Part shown: piece by piece, positions 1 through 7,800 of the stretch | Layout: the number at the start of each line of letters is the position of its first letter | How positions within the stretch are numbered: the stretch's first letter is position 1 | Assembly: GCA_964221845.1 (NCBI GenBank) | Contig: CAXPZW010000022.1 | Coordinates: 1-18,725, forward strand | Direction: 5' to 3' | From: CAXPZW01 sp964221845 | Lineage (GTDB): Bacteria > Bacteroidota > Bacteroidia > Flavobacteriales_D > Sanyastnellaceae | DNA length: 18,725 bases | The notes under the pieces: model-generated | The model's input: the letters and a program-made list of their open reading frames with translations, nothing else | Told to the model about the DNA's origin: nothing | Databases searched by the model: none | Made by a program: the position numbers and the translations under genes

Positions 1-705
1 TTGGCCTTGTTGGGCATTTGGTACAACAACTTTTGGGGTGCCGAGAGCCACGCCATTTTGCCCTATGTGCAGCATTTGCACCGCTTCCCTGCGTACCTGC
101 AACAGGGGGATATGGAAAGCAACGGCAAAAGTGTGGACCGCTCTGCACGTCCGGTGACCTACCAAACCGGGCCCATCATTTGGGGTGAGCCAGGTACCAA
201 CGGCCAGCACGCCTTTTACCAATTGGTGCATCAAGGCACCAAATTGATTCCTGCCGACTTTATTGCCGTGAAGCAGCCCGAGCATCCGTTTGCCGATCAC
301 CATCAAAAGCTCCTAGCAAACTTCGTGGCGCAAACCCAGGCCTTGATGGAAGGCAAGAGCGAAGCCGCTGTGGTGGCCGAAATGGAGGCTGCCGGAAACG
401 ATGCGGGCACCATCGAGCGCCTCAAGGCCTTCCGTGTGTTTGAAGGCAACCGCCCGACCAACGCATTGGTCTTGGACCGTTTGGACCCTACCACGCTGGG
501 AGCGCTCATTGCCTTATACGAGCACAAGATTTTTGTGCAGGGGGCGATTTGGAATGTATTCAGCTTCGATCAGTGGGGTGTTGAGCTCGGGAAAAAGTTG
601 GCTGGAAACGTGCTGAAGGCCGTGGCAGACGGGGGTGTTCCTCCGGGTGCGGACAGCTCAACGGCGCAACTCATGGGCTGGGTCTTTGGGTCCGATGAAC
701 CGTGA
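1..705 (+). CDS. pgi: Glucose-6-phosphate isomerase, C-terminal part (5' end outside window)
   Basis: Cytoplasmic glycolytic enzyme that interconverts glucose-6-phosphate and fructose-6-phosphate. The visible 234 residues align by eye with the C-terminal part of bacterial Pgi: a WYNNFWGAE segment, QQGDMESNGK, then GPIIWGEPGTNGQHAFYQL, which holds the conserved active-site region with its His. FEGNRPTN and LGALIALYEHK follow, and near the end the PROSITE-type signature around FSFDQWGVELGKK with the catalytic Lys. Bacterial Pgi proteins are about 450-550 residues, so roughly 300 residues lie upstream of base 1. The first codon (TTG) is internal, not a start. The gene ends with TGA at 703-705, and no hairpin terminator follows before the next gene 87 bp on. 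It may simply neighbour the glucan genes, but it fits as the entry point for glucose-6-phosphate. Confidence 0.96.
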   Translation: MALLGIWYNNFWGAESHAILPYVQHLHRFPAYLQQGDMESNGKSVDRSARPVTYQTGPIIWGEPGTNGQHAFYQLVHQGTKLIPADFIAVKQPEHPFADHHQKLLANFVAQTQALMEGKSEAAVVAEMEAAGNDAGTIERLKAFRVFEGNRPTNALVLDRLDPTTLGALIALYEHKIFVQGAIWNVFSFDQWGVELGKKLAGNVLKAVADGGVPPGADSSTAQLMGWVFGSDEP

Positions 706-792
706 AATTCGACCTATGAAAGCCGGTTTTTGGGGATGAATCGTTATCTTCACGGTCTGTCTAAACCAAGACCTTAACCAAAAACCATTCTG

Positions 793-2559
793 ATGAAGCA
801 CTTATTCCTGACTGCAGCGTTGGCTTTCTGTGCGCTGTTCAGCAGTGCAAACTTTACCGGGTTCTCTTCCGAGCTCGTTGCCGCCGACGCCATCCCAGGT
901 TACCTCACTTACCGCGTGTACGCCAACTTCGATGATCCAGGTGATCAACTGATCGCGCTCTATGGATTCGATTCGGCACCCATGGTTGTGTCCAACTCTG
1001 GCACCTTCTACCAAGATCCTTTTGGCGGCCCAACTTCGTTGGAGATCAACCCCGCCTTTTTTCCTTCCTTCCCGGATCTGGAATACGATTCATGGTTTAC
1101 CGTGGGCTATGAGAACGCGGCTGGCAGCGGTTTGAGTGTTGTAGGTTTTGACTTCACCGCTTTTGAGGCCGGAAGCGGATTTACCGTGAACGACCCCATT
1201 GGAGGTTCCCTCTTTTTGCTTCCAGGCGATGCCGGTTCCTTCCCCGATGCACTTGGACGCGTTCTCGTGGGCCAGTTCACCACAGATGGCGATGTTGACT
1301 TCACACTCAACATCCAATGGCGCGACGCCACCGACACTCCTATTGAGTCTAATGGCGAAAACGTGACCATCACCACTGCCATCCCAGGTTGTACTGATCC
1401 GGACGCCCTCAACTACAATGCAGCTGCCACTGAGGACGACGGTTCATGTGCGTACCCAGCGCCCTCTTATTCAGGACTGTCTTGGGAGCAAGTAGCCACC
1501 GATGGTGTGGCCGGTTTCAACACCTACCGCGTGTACGCCAACTTCACCAACTCCTTCGATCAGCTCGTGGCGGTGTATGGTCAAGACCCCAACCCGCTGT
1601 CGGTGACCACCACCGGCAGCTTCTACCAAGACATCGCTGGCGGACCTTTGTCTGTCGACATCAACCCGGCCTTCTACGCATCATTCCCAAATCTGATCTA
1701 CGATTCGTGGTTCACCATTGGTTCTGAAGAATCGCCCAACGGCCTCCAACAAGCCAACTTGGACGCAACTGCCTTTGAAGCAGGTGGCGACATGGTCATC
1801 GATGATGGGGTAGGAGGTACTTGGTTCATTTTCCCAGACCTCAACCCAGACGCCTTCCCGGATGCCATGGGTCGTGTGCTCATTGCACAGCTCACCACCG
1901 ACGGTTTTGTGGACATGACGGTCAATTTGCAGTACCGCGCCCAAGACGGTCAAAACCCACAGGTGATTGGCGAGGCCATCAGCTTCCCACCCATCATCAA
2001 TGGCTGTACCGATCCTGCCGCAGATAACTATGATCCGGCAGCCACTGTGGATGACGGTTCATGTGTGTTCTCAGGTTGTACCTACCCAGACGCCACCAAC
2101 TACGACGCCACTGCAACCGTGGACGACGGCTCCTGCATCTTTGGCTTCTCGTGCCCAGGCTGTACTGACCCTACGGCTGTGAACTACGATGCTGACGCAA
2201 CCGAAGACGACGGTTCGTGTATTGCTGCGGTTCCAGGGTGTACTGATCCTACCGCTGTCAACTACGACGCTGCCGCGAACACCGACGACGGCTCATGTGT
2301 GGCCAGTGTGTTTGGCTGTACCGACGCAGCTGCCGTGAACTTCGACCCCGCGGCCAACGTGGACAACGGTGGTTGTATCGCTGCCCAGCCGGGATGTACC
2401 GATGCTACAGCCAACAACTACAACCCGTACGCCAACGTGGACGACGGTTCGTGTGACTTTACCCCTGAATGTGTGGCCGACCTCAATGGTGACGGCGCCA
2501 TCAGCACCACCGATATTCTGGTGATTCTCGGTGTCTTTGGCACCGACTGTCCAGAGTAA
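793..2559 (+). CDS. Secreted protein: duplicated unknown domain, seven Cys repeats, dockerin-like tail
   Basis: 588 residues, function not recognised. Residues 1-19 are a signal peptide (MKHLFLTAALAF..., likely cut near SSA). Two copies of a domain of about 175 residues follow (about 20-196 and 225-400). They share TYRVYANF, a DQL.A.YG stretch, SFYQD/TFYQD, NPAF, YDSWFT.G, a TAFEAG segment and GRVL..QLTTDG. One 21-residue Cys repeat (199-219) separates the copies, and six more follow in tandem (404-424, 428-448, 456-476, 482-502, 508-528, 534-554). The C-terminus (560-588) is a single dockerin-type calcium loop, DLNGDGAISTTD, followed by ILVILGVFG and bracketed by two Cys. No catalytic motif and no T9SS sorting domain are seen. 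The ATG at 793 is preceded by an A-rich stretch rather than a Shine-Dalgarno. The protein shares its Cys repeats and tail with the proteins at 4860 and 8619, so it is probably exported the same way. Confidence 0.88.
   Translation: MKHLFLTAALAFCALFSSANFTGFSSELVAADAIPGYLTYRVYANFDDPGDQLIALYGFDSAPMVVSNSGTFYQDPFGGPTSLEINPAFFPSFPDLEYDSWFTVGYENAAGSGLSVVGFDFTAFEAGSGFTVNDPIGGSLFLLPGDAGSFPDALGRVLVGQFTTDGDVDFTLNIQWRDATDTPIESNGENVTITTAIPGCTDPDALNYNAAATEDDGSCAYPAPSYSGLSWEQVATDGVAGFNTYRVYANFTNSFDQLVAVYGQDPNPLSVTTTGSFYQDIAGGPLSVDINPAFYASFPNLIYDSWFTIGSEESPNGLQQANLDATAFEAGGDMVIDDGVGGTWFIFPDLNPDAFPDAMGRVLIAQLTTDGFVDMTVNLQYRAQDGQNPQVIGEAISFPPIINGCTDPAADNYDPAATVDDGSCVFSGCTYPDATNYDATATVDDGSCIFGFSCPGCTDPTAVNYDADATEDDGSCIAAVPGCTDPTAVNYDAAANTDDGSCVASVFGCTDAAAVNFDPAANVDNGGCIAAQPGCTDATANNYNPYANVDDGSCDFTPECVADLNGDGAISTTDILVILGVFGTDCPE
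2002..2454 (+). repeat. Tandem array of six 21-residue Cys repeats (coding)
   Basis: Six in-frame units start at bases 2002, 2074, 2158, 2236, 2314 and 2392. Each encodes G-C-T-[DY] at the start, N-[YF]-[DN] in the middle and D-[DN]-G-[SG]-C at the end, with 3-7 residue spacers. A seventh unit lies apart at 1387-1449. The paired Cys and dense Asp suggest small disulfide-closed, possibly calcium-binding linkers. They resemble thrombospondin type 3 repeats in composition, but not clearly in motif order. The same unit occurs seven times in the protein at 4860-8543 and five times in the GH16 protein. Confidence 0.9.
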
Positions 2560-2580
2560 CCCATTTGGGAACTTGCACCA

Positions 2581-2610
2581 AAGCCCTCCGCCAAGCGGGG
2601 GGCTTTTTTT
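2581..2610 (+). terminator. Rho-independent terminator after the 793-2559 gene
   Basis: An 11-bp stem is formed by AAGCCCTCCGC (2581-2591) and GCGGGGGGCTT (2595-2605), with one G-T pair and a 3-base loop CAA. A run of seven T (2604-2610) follows. It begins 21 bases after the stop codon and separates this gene from the transporter. Confidence 0.93.
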
Positions 2611-2625
2611 GTGCCCCATTTTAAC

Positions 2626-2658
2626 TTAGTGTCCGCCATACACAAAACAGTATCTTGG
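2626..2658 (+). promoter_or_regulatory. Candidate Bacteroidota-type promoter for the transporter gene
   Basis: TATCTTGG at 2651-2658 matches the Bacteroidota -7 box TAnnTTTG at all but one fixed position. TTAG at 2626-2629 is a one-mismatch -33 box (TTTG consensus) at a 21-base spacing, within the usual 19-21. The site lies just after the terminator and would give a short leader before the ATG at 2677. Confidence 0.4.
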
Positions 2659-2676
2659 CCTCAAATCACCTCACCG

Positions 2677-4533
2677 ATGAGCAGCAACAAACCCACCCTT
2701 TCGTTTTGGCAGATTTGGAACATGAGCTTTGGCTTTTTGGGCATCCAGTTTGGATTTGCCCTGCAAAATGCCAACGTGTCGCGCATCTTCGAAACCCTGG
2801 GTGCCAAGGTGGACGAGATTCCCATTCTCTGGGTAGCTGCTCCCCTGACCGGCTTGATTGTTCAACCCATCATTGGGTACATGTCAGACCGCACCTGGGG
2901 CAAGTGGGGCCGTCGTCGTCCGTTCTTTTTGGTAGGGGCGTTGTTGGCCTCAGCGGCCATTGTATTTATGCCCTTGTCGCCCGTGCTTTGGGTGGCCGCT
3001 GGTATGCTGTGGATCATGGATGCGAGCATCAACATCAGCATGGAGCCATTCCGTGCATTTGTGGGAGACATGTTGCCCGAGTCGCAGCGTAACAAGGGGT
3101 TTGCCATGCAAACCTTCTTCATTGGCGTGGGAGCAGTGATCGCTTCTGCGTTGCCGTACATGCTCAGCAGTCTGGGAGTGACCGATACCGCTGGTGAGGG
3201 CATGATCCCCGATACGGTCAAGTGGAGCTTCTTCATTGGTGGTGCGGTGTTCTTGCTTTGTGTGCTCTACACGGTGTTTACCACCAAGGAATACTCTCCC
3301 GAGGAACTTGCTTCGTTTGAAGCGGCGGAGAACCCGGGGGCTGCGCAAGAAGAGGAAGCGCCTGTGGACCGCGCTGTATTCCAGCGCAAAGGCCTGATTT
3401 GGTTGGGTGTTGGTGTGGCGGCAACCGCTGTGTTTTGGTACCTAATCAGCCAAGGGATTGGCAAACAAGAATTGTACGTGCTCGGAGGCATGTTGGCGCT
3501 GTATGGCGTCGCTCAATTGCTGGTGGGCTTCCAGTCCGGTGAAAAGCGTGGCGGGTTGACCAACATCATGGTGGACCTCAACCACATGCCCAAGACCATG
3601 TCCAAGTTGGCCGTGGTGCAGTTCTTCTCTTGGTTCGCCTTGTTTTCGATGTGGATCTACACCTCCAACACGGTTTCACGCCACTATTACGACACACACG
3701 TTGGTGAAGCCACCTTGGTCCAAATGGAATCGGCCCTCACCGGGGCGAATTTTGACGCCGATCAAAAAGCCGAACTCACCGAAGAGCTCGCGGCCATGCG
3801 CGCCGAGTTCCAGGCGGAAGGTTCTGCCTTTGCTGCTCCTGCGGTATACAAGCCGATGCTGGAAGGTGCGTTGGTTGATGAGCAAGCTTGGGCGGGTCAA
3901 ATTGCCGCCAGTATTCAAGACGCTGGAGTGAAACAAGAGGCTACAGACATTCAAGCAGGGGAGGCTGTCCATTTTTCAGCGGAGGCTTGGACACTGTTGG
4001 AGCAAGAAGGCCTGGTCGCCTCTCCTGAGTTACAAGCCCAAGCCGAGTTGCGCCAAGTGCAATCCAACTACAACGCCGGTGGCGATTGGGTAGGGGTGTG
4101 CTTCAGTGTCTACAACGGTGTGGCGGCCATCTTTGCGTTTGTGCTGGTGTGGTTGGCCGGACGCATCAACCGTCGCCGCACGCACATGGTCTCATTGGTG
4201 GCCGGTGGTTTGGGGCTTGCGCTGTTGTTCTTTGGCAGCGACCCAAATGTGCTCTTGGTGGCTATGATTGGTGTAGGTATGGCCTGGGCCAGTATCCTTT
4301 CCATGCCTTACGCCATGTTGACCAGTACGCTGCCGGTCAACAAGTTGGGCGTATACATGGGCATCTTCAATTTCTTCATTGTGATTCCTCAGCTGGTGGC
4401 TGCCAGTTTGTTGGGGGTATTGGTAGGAGGACTCTTCGGAGGAGACCCGGTGTACGCCATGCTGGTCGGTGGGGCTTCGATGATCATCGGCGGCGTGCTC
4501 TGCTTGCGCATCGGTGAAGAGGCCGAGTCTTAA
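2677..4533 (+). CDS. MFS sugar transporter, GPH/SLC45-like, with large periplasmic insertion
   Basis: 618-residue inner-membrane transporter resembling the sucrose/maltose-type major facilitator proteins found in Bacteroidota sugar loci; a cation-coupled sugar importer is likely. The ATG at 2677 was chosen because the conserved N-terminal helix (FWQIWNMSFGFLGIQFGFA) begins just after it; an in-frame GTG at 2611 sits on the upstream terminator. The loop 2-3 signature SDRTWGKWGRRRPF is at residues 70-83, and MEPFRAFVGD follows in TM4-5. Two additional hydrophobic segments (about 243-262 and 267-287) lie between TM6 and TM7, giving about 14 segments in all. Unusual is a charged, Ala/Glu-rich stretch at about residues 339-460, between TM7 (VVQFFSWFALFSMWIY) and the conserved NYNAGGDWVGV that starts TM8. 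By topology this faces the periplasm. The substrate cannot be read from sequence; Pgi and the glucan genes suggest a glucose-containing oligosaccharide or glucose. Confidence 0.9.
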   Translation: MSSNKPTLSFWQIWNMSFGFLGIQFGFALQNANVSRIFETLGAKVDEIPILWVAAPLTGLIVQPIIGYMSDRTWGKWGRRRPFFLVGALLASAAIVFMPLSPVLWVAAGMLWIMDASINISMEPFRAFVGDMLPESQRNKGFAMQTFFIGVGAVIASALPYMLSSLGVTDTAGEGMIPDTVKWSFFIGGAVFLLCVLYTVFTTKEYSPEELASFEAAENPGAAQEEEAPVDRAVFQRKGLIWLGVGVAATAVFWYLISQGIGKQELYVLGGMLALYGVAQLLVGFQSGEKRGGLTNIMVDLNHMPKTMSKLAVVQFFSWFALFSMWIYTSNTVSRHYYDTHVGEATLVQMESALTGANFDADQKAELTEELAAMRAEFQAEGSAFAAPAVYKPMLEGALVDEQAWAGQIAASIQDAGVKQEATDIQAGEAVHFSAEAWTLLEQEGLVASPELQAQAELRQVQSNYNAGGDWVGVCFSVYNGVAAIFAFVLVWLAGRINRRRTHMVSLVAGGLGLALLFFGSDPNVLLVAMIGVGMAWASILSMPYAMLTSTLPVNKLGVYMGIFNFFIVIPQLVAASLLGVLVGGLFGGDPVYAMLVGGASMIIGGVLCLRIGEEAES

Positions 4534-4702
4534 CCCGCCGCGAAGTATTCTAGTCGCTGTGTTTGGTGTATCACTCGGACGTGCTGAGTGTGCACAACGA
4601 GCGTCCCTAGGGGTGGAATTCTGCACCTTATGTAAGGGTGTGTCAATCCAACATGAAGCCCGCGTTACGGGAAAAGTGTACGAGTGACACCAAAAAGTAT
4701 CA

Positions 4703-4735
4703 ACACTAAGTGTACCCAATACACATTTTGTGTAC
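4703..4735. repeat. Two adjacent short palindromes with GTGTAC repeats (candidate operator)
   Basis: ACACT-A-AGTGT (4703-4713) and TACACA-TTT-TGTGTA (4720-4734) are both perfect inverted repeats, with centres about 19 bases apart, close to two helical turns. GTGTAC occurs at 4710-4715 and 4730-4735, and once more at 4676-4681. The arrangement fits a dimeric regulator binding two sites on one face of the DNA. No regulator gene is in the window, so this is a candidate only. Confidence 0.4.
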
Positions 4736-4768
4736 ATTGTGACGGTTTGAGGTAAGCTATATCTCGAC

Positions 4769-4802
4769 AAAACGCTTAAAACGCCCTAACAGTGTGCGTT
4801 TT
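4769..4802 (+). promoter_or_regulatory. Leader hairpin or triple AAAACGC element upstream of 4860 gene
   Basis: AAAACGC occurs twice in direct orientation (4769-4775 and 4778-4784, 9-base period) and once inverted as GCGTTTT (4796-4802). The second and third copies form a 7-bp stem with an 11-base loop, extendable by two G-T pairs. It lies 58-91 bases before the ATG and has no following T-run, so it is not a standard terminator. It could be a protein-binding site or an mRNA leader hairpin. Confidence 0.35.
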
Positions 4803-4859
4803 GGGTAGATTAAAGAACCAATTCGCATTCAACGTTCTACGTTAACCAAAATCATCATC

Positions 4860-7800
4860 ATGAAAAAACTTCAACTGATGCTGCTTGCCTTCTGTTGTTC
4901 GCTCCTGAGCGTAGCACAGAGCAGCGGTGACATCACTCTCTCGGTGGACATGAGCACCTACGGCGCAGCCTTTGGCACTGTCTACGTGAGTGGCACTTTC
5001 AATAGTTGGAATGGCGTCTCAAACCCCTTGACCGATATGGGGGGTGGAATCTGGGAAGCTACCATTCCTGCCCTCGGTGGCGGTGTCATCGAGTACAAAT
5101 TCACCATTGACGACTGGACAGCCCAAGAGGCGCTCTCGCCAAACAGTATCTGCACCATTACTACCGGAAGTTTCACCAACCGCGTGCACTATGTAGACGG
5201 GAATGCTTCCATCCCAACTGTATGTTGGAACGAGTGCTTTGCATGTGGAACGGCGGCACCGGCCGGTGGAGACATCACCTTGACCGTAGATATGAGCTCT
5301 TCAGGAGCTACGTATACACAGATGTATATCTCCGGTTCGTTCAACGGTTGGAGTGGCGTGGATAACGCTATGACCGACAACGGCGACGGAACTTGGACAG
5401 TAACTGTAACCATGCCTGCTGGCGCGAACGAATACAAGTTCACGTATGACGACTGGGTGGGCCAAGAAAGCCTCGCATGGTACGATTCATGCTTCTCGAA
5501 CAACGAAGGCAACACCAACCGAATCACATATGTAAACGGCAACGCCGACCTAGGCTCGGTGTGCTGGAATTCATGCGGTGCTTGTACTGGCGGGGTGAAC
5601 GGTTGTACCGACGCGACCGCTTCTAACTACAACGCTTCAGCTACTGCTGACGACGGTTCATGCCTCTATGCCATGACCTTTGAAGTAGACATGAGCGCTG
5701 AGACTGGTTTTACCACTCCTGCAGTAGAAAGCCCATTGTTCAACTGGTGTGGCGGTTGTGCCCCGATGGCTGACCAAGGCGGCGGCATCTGGTCTGTGAC
5801 GCTGGATTTGCCTGCGGGTGACTTTGAGTACAAGTATGCGGTAGACAACTTCGCCGGTCAAGAGGATCTTGTGGACGACGTTGCAGCTGGCAACGGCTGG
5901 TGTGCCCCGGTAACCGACGGCGTGTCTTACGCAAATCGTTTGGTAACTGTTGCTGCTGGCGCAACCCAGAGCGACACTTACGGTGAGTGCGGTCCATTGG
6001 CGGGCGGCGGTTGTACAGATAGCAATGCAACCAACTACGACCCCGCTGCAACCGTAGACGACGGTTCATGTGTGTACCCAGATGTGGTGCTGACTGTTGA
6101 AGATTGCTCTGGAACTGCTGTTGAGGTGCGTATGACTGGTCCCTTCTGGGGCTGGGATCCGGCTGGTGGTCCTGTGGCTTCCGACAACGGCGACGGCACT
6201 TGGTCTGTGACCCTCGCACCTGAAGTGGACATGGAATACCTGTGGGTGATCGACGGCGTTCAAGAGAACCTGCTCGACAACTCACCACAGGACTTGTCTT
6301 GTACTCCTGTGACCGACGGCGCTACTTACGCAAACCGCCTTTGGACCGTGGGTTCAGGCGATGTGACTGGTGACGTATACGACAGCTGTACTTCATGCGG
6401 TACTGGCGTGACCAGCGGTTGTACCGATTCAGAAGCAGCGAATTACAACGCGTCGGCGACATCAGACGATGGGTCTTGCGTGTATGATTTCACCTTCACG
6501 GTTGACATGTCCGCAGAATCTGGCTTCACGACCCCTGCTGTAGAAAGCCCAGACTTTAACTGGTGTGGCGGTTGTGCCCCGATGGCTGACAACGGCGACG
6601 GTACTTGGTCAACCACCCTGCAATTGCCAGCTGGTGCGTTTGAATACAAGTACTCAGTGGACGACTTTGCCGGTCAAGAGGACCTCGTTGACGACGTCAT
6701 TGCTGGCAACGGTTCTTGTGCACCCATCACCGATGGCGCTACCTATGCGAACCGTGAAGCCACCATTGTAGCCAACGGCTCTGTGAGCGACATCTATGGC
6801 ACCTGTGGCGTCCCGACTGCGGAAGTAACCTTCAACGTAGACATGAGCGAATACTCAGGTACTGAAGTATTGGGCTTCGTAAACGTATCTGGTGAGTGGA
6901 ACGGCTGGTGCGGCGATTGCAACCAGATGACCGACAACGGCGACGGCACCTGGAGTGTGACCCTGCCTATTCCTGCTGGTGACTACCAATACAAGTACAG
7001 CATCAATAACTGGGCGGACCAAGAAGATTTGGTCGGCGCAGGTTCTTGTGTGGTTAGCCAAGGTGGTAACACCAACCGCACACTGACGGTAGAGACCGGT
7101 GTTAGCCAGACGTTGGATTTGGTGTGTTTTGCAAGCTGTTATGCTTGTCAAACTGGCGAAACCCCAGGGTGTAACAACGCCAACGCCTCGAACTACGATG
7201 CGACTGCGACGGTGAACGACGGCTCTTGCTTGTTTGATGTCACCTTCAACTTGAACACAGCGACCGCAGGTTTGGACTTCTCTACTGAAGTAGCCCACCT
7301 GTTCGGTAGCTTCAACAGCTGGTGCGGCGGCTGTGCACCCATGAACGATGACGGCGATGGCACTTGGTCACTCACTGTTGAGCTGCAAGAGGGCTACTAC
7401 GAGTTCAAATACGCGGCAGATGCAACGAACACGATTAACGAGACCCTCGATCTGATCTTGGGCTCATGTGTGACCGAAAACTTCGGCTTCACCAACCGTA
7501 TTCTGCAAGTGACCGATGATATGGACCTGGACCTCGTGTGCTGGGAGTCATGCGGTGATTGTGTTGCTGGATCTGGTTGTACTGACGCTACGGCAAACAA
7601 CTATGACGCTTCTGCGACCATCGACAATGGTTCTTGCCTCTACGATGTGATCTTCACGGTAGACATGGCCAACTACATCGCTGAAGGTGGCACCTTCACC
7701 ACTCCTGAGGTGAACGGTACATTCAACAGCTGGTGTGGCGGTTGTGCTCAAATGACCAACACCGTTGATGACGTGTGGACCTTGACCATCGAGTTGGGTG

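Larger units (their letters stand above)
4534..4859 (+). promoter_or_regulatory. 326-bp intergenic region, likely control region of the glucan gene cluster
   Basis: This is the longest non-coding stretch in the window. It is more A/T-rich than the flanking genes in its second half. I see no convincing small ORF, RNA gene or T-tailed terminator for the transporter gene. It contains several short inverted repeats (4703-4713, 4720-4734, 4778-4802, 4831-4843), three GTGTAC copies (4676, 4710, 4730) and a weak promoter-like pair, ATTG 4736-4739 and TATCTCGA 4760-4767, 20 bases apart. The pair matches the Bacteroidota consensus poorly, so the exact promoter is not settled. Its place ahead of a long same-strand cluster makes it the natural site for substrate-dependent control. 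Confidence 0.5.

Noticed and set aside
1..3. TTG at base 1 as a real start of pgi
   Set aside because: Known Pgi proteins have about 300 more residues before this point, so the codon is internal and the gene is cut by the window edge.
727..752. Promoter for the 793 gene (TTTG 729-732, TATCTTCA 745-752)
   Set aside because: The spacing of 12 bases is far too short for the Bacteroidota sigma factor and the -7 box has two mismatches.
1387..2454. CRISPR-like or tandem DNA array
   Set aside because: The periodicity comes from in-frame 21-residue protein repeats with variable spacers and many synonymous changes. There are no identical DNA repeats with unique spacers and no cas genes.
2470..2556. 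Complete dockerin and a classical cellulosome
   Set aside because: Only one calcium loop is present in each tail and no cohesin-like domain is seen in any protein of the window, so a classical cellulosome cannot be claimed.
2611..2676. Upstream GTG start for the transporter (22 extra residues)
   Set aside because: The GTG directly follows the T-run of the terminator and the candidate promoter lies after it. The extra residues have no membrane-protein character, and the ATG at 2677 precedes the conserved first helix.
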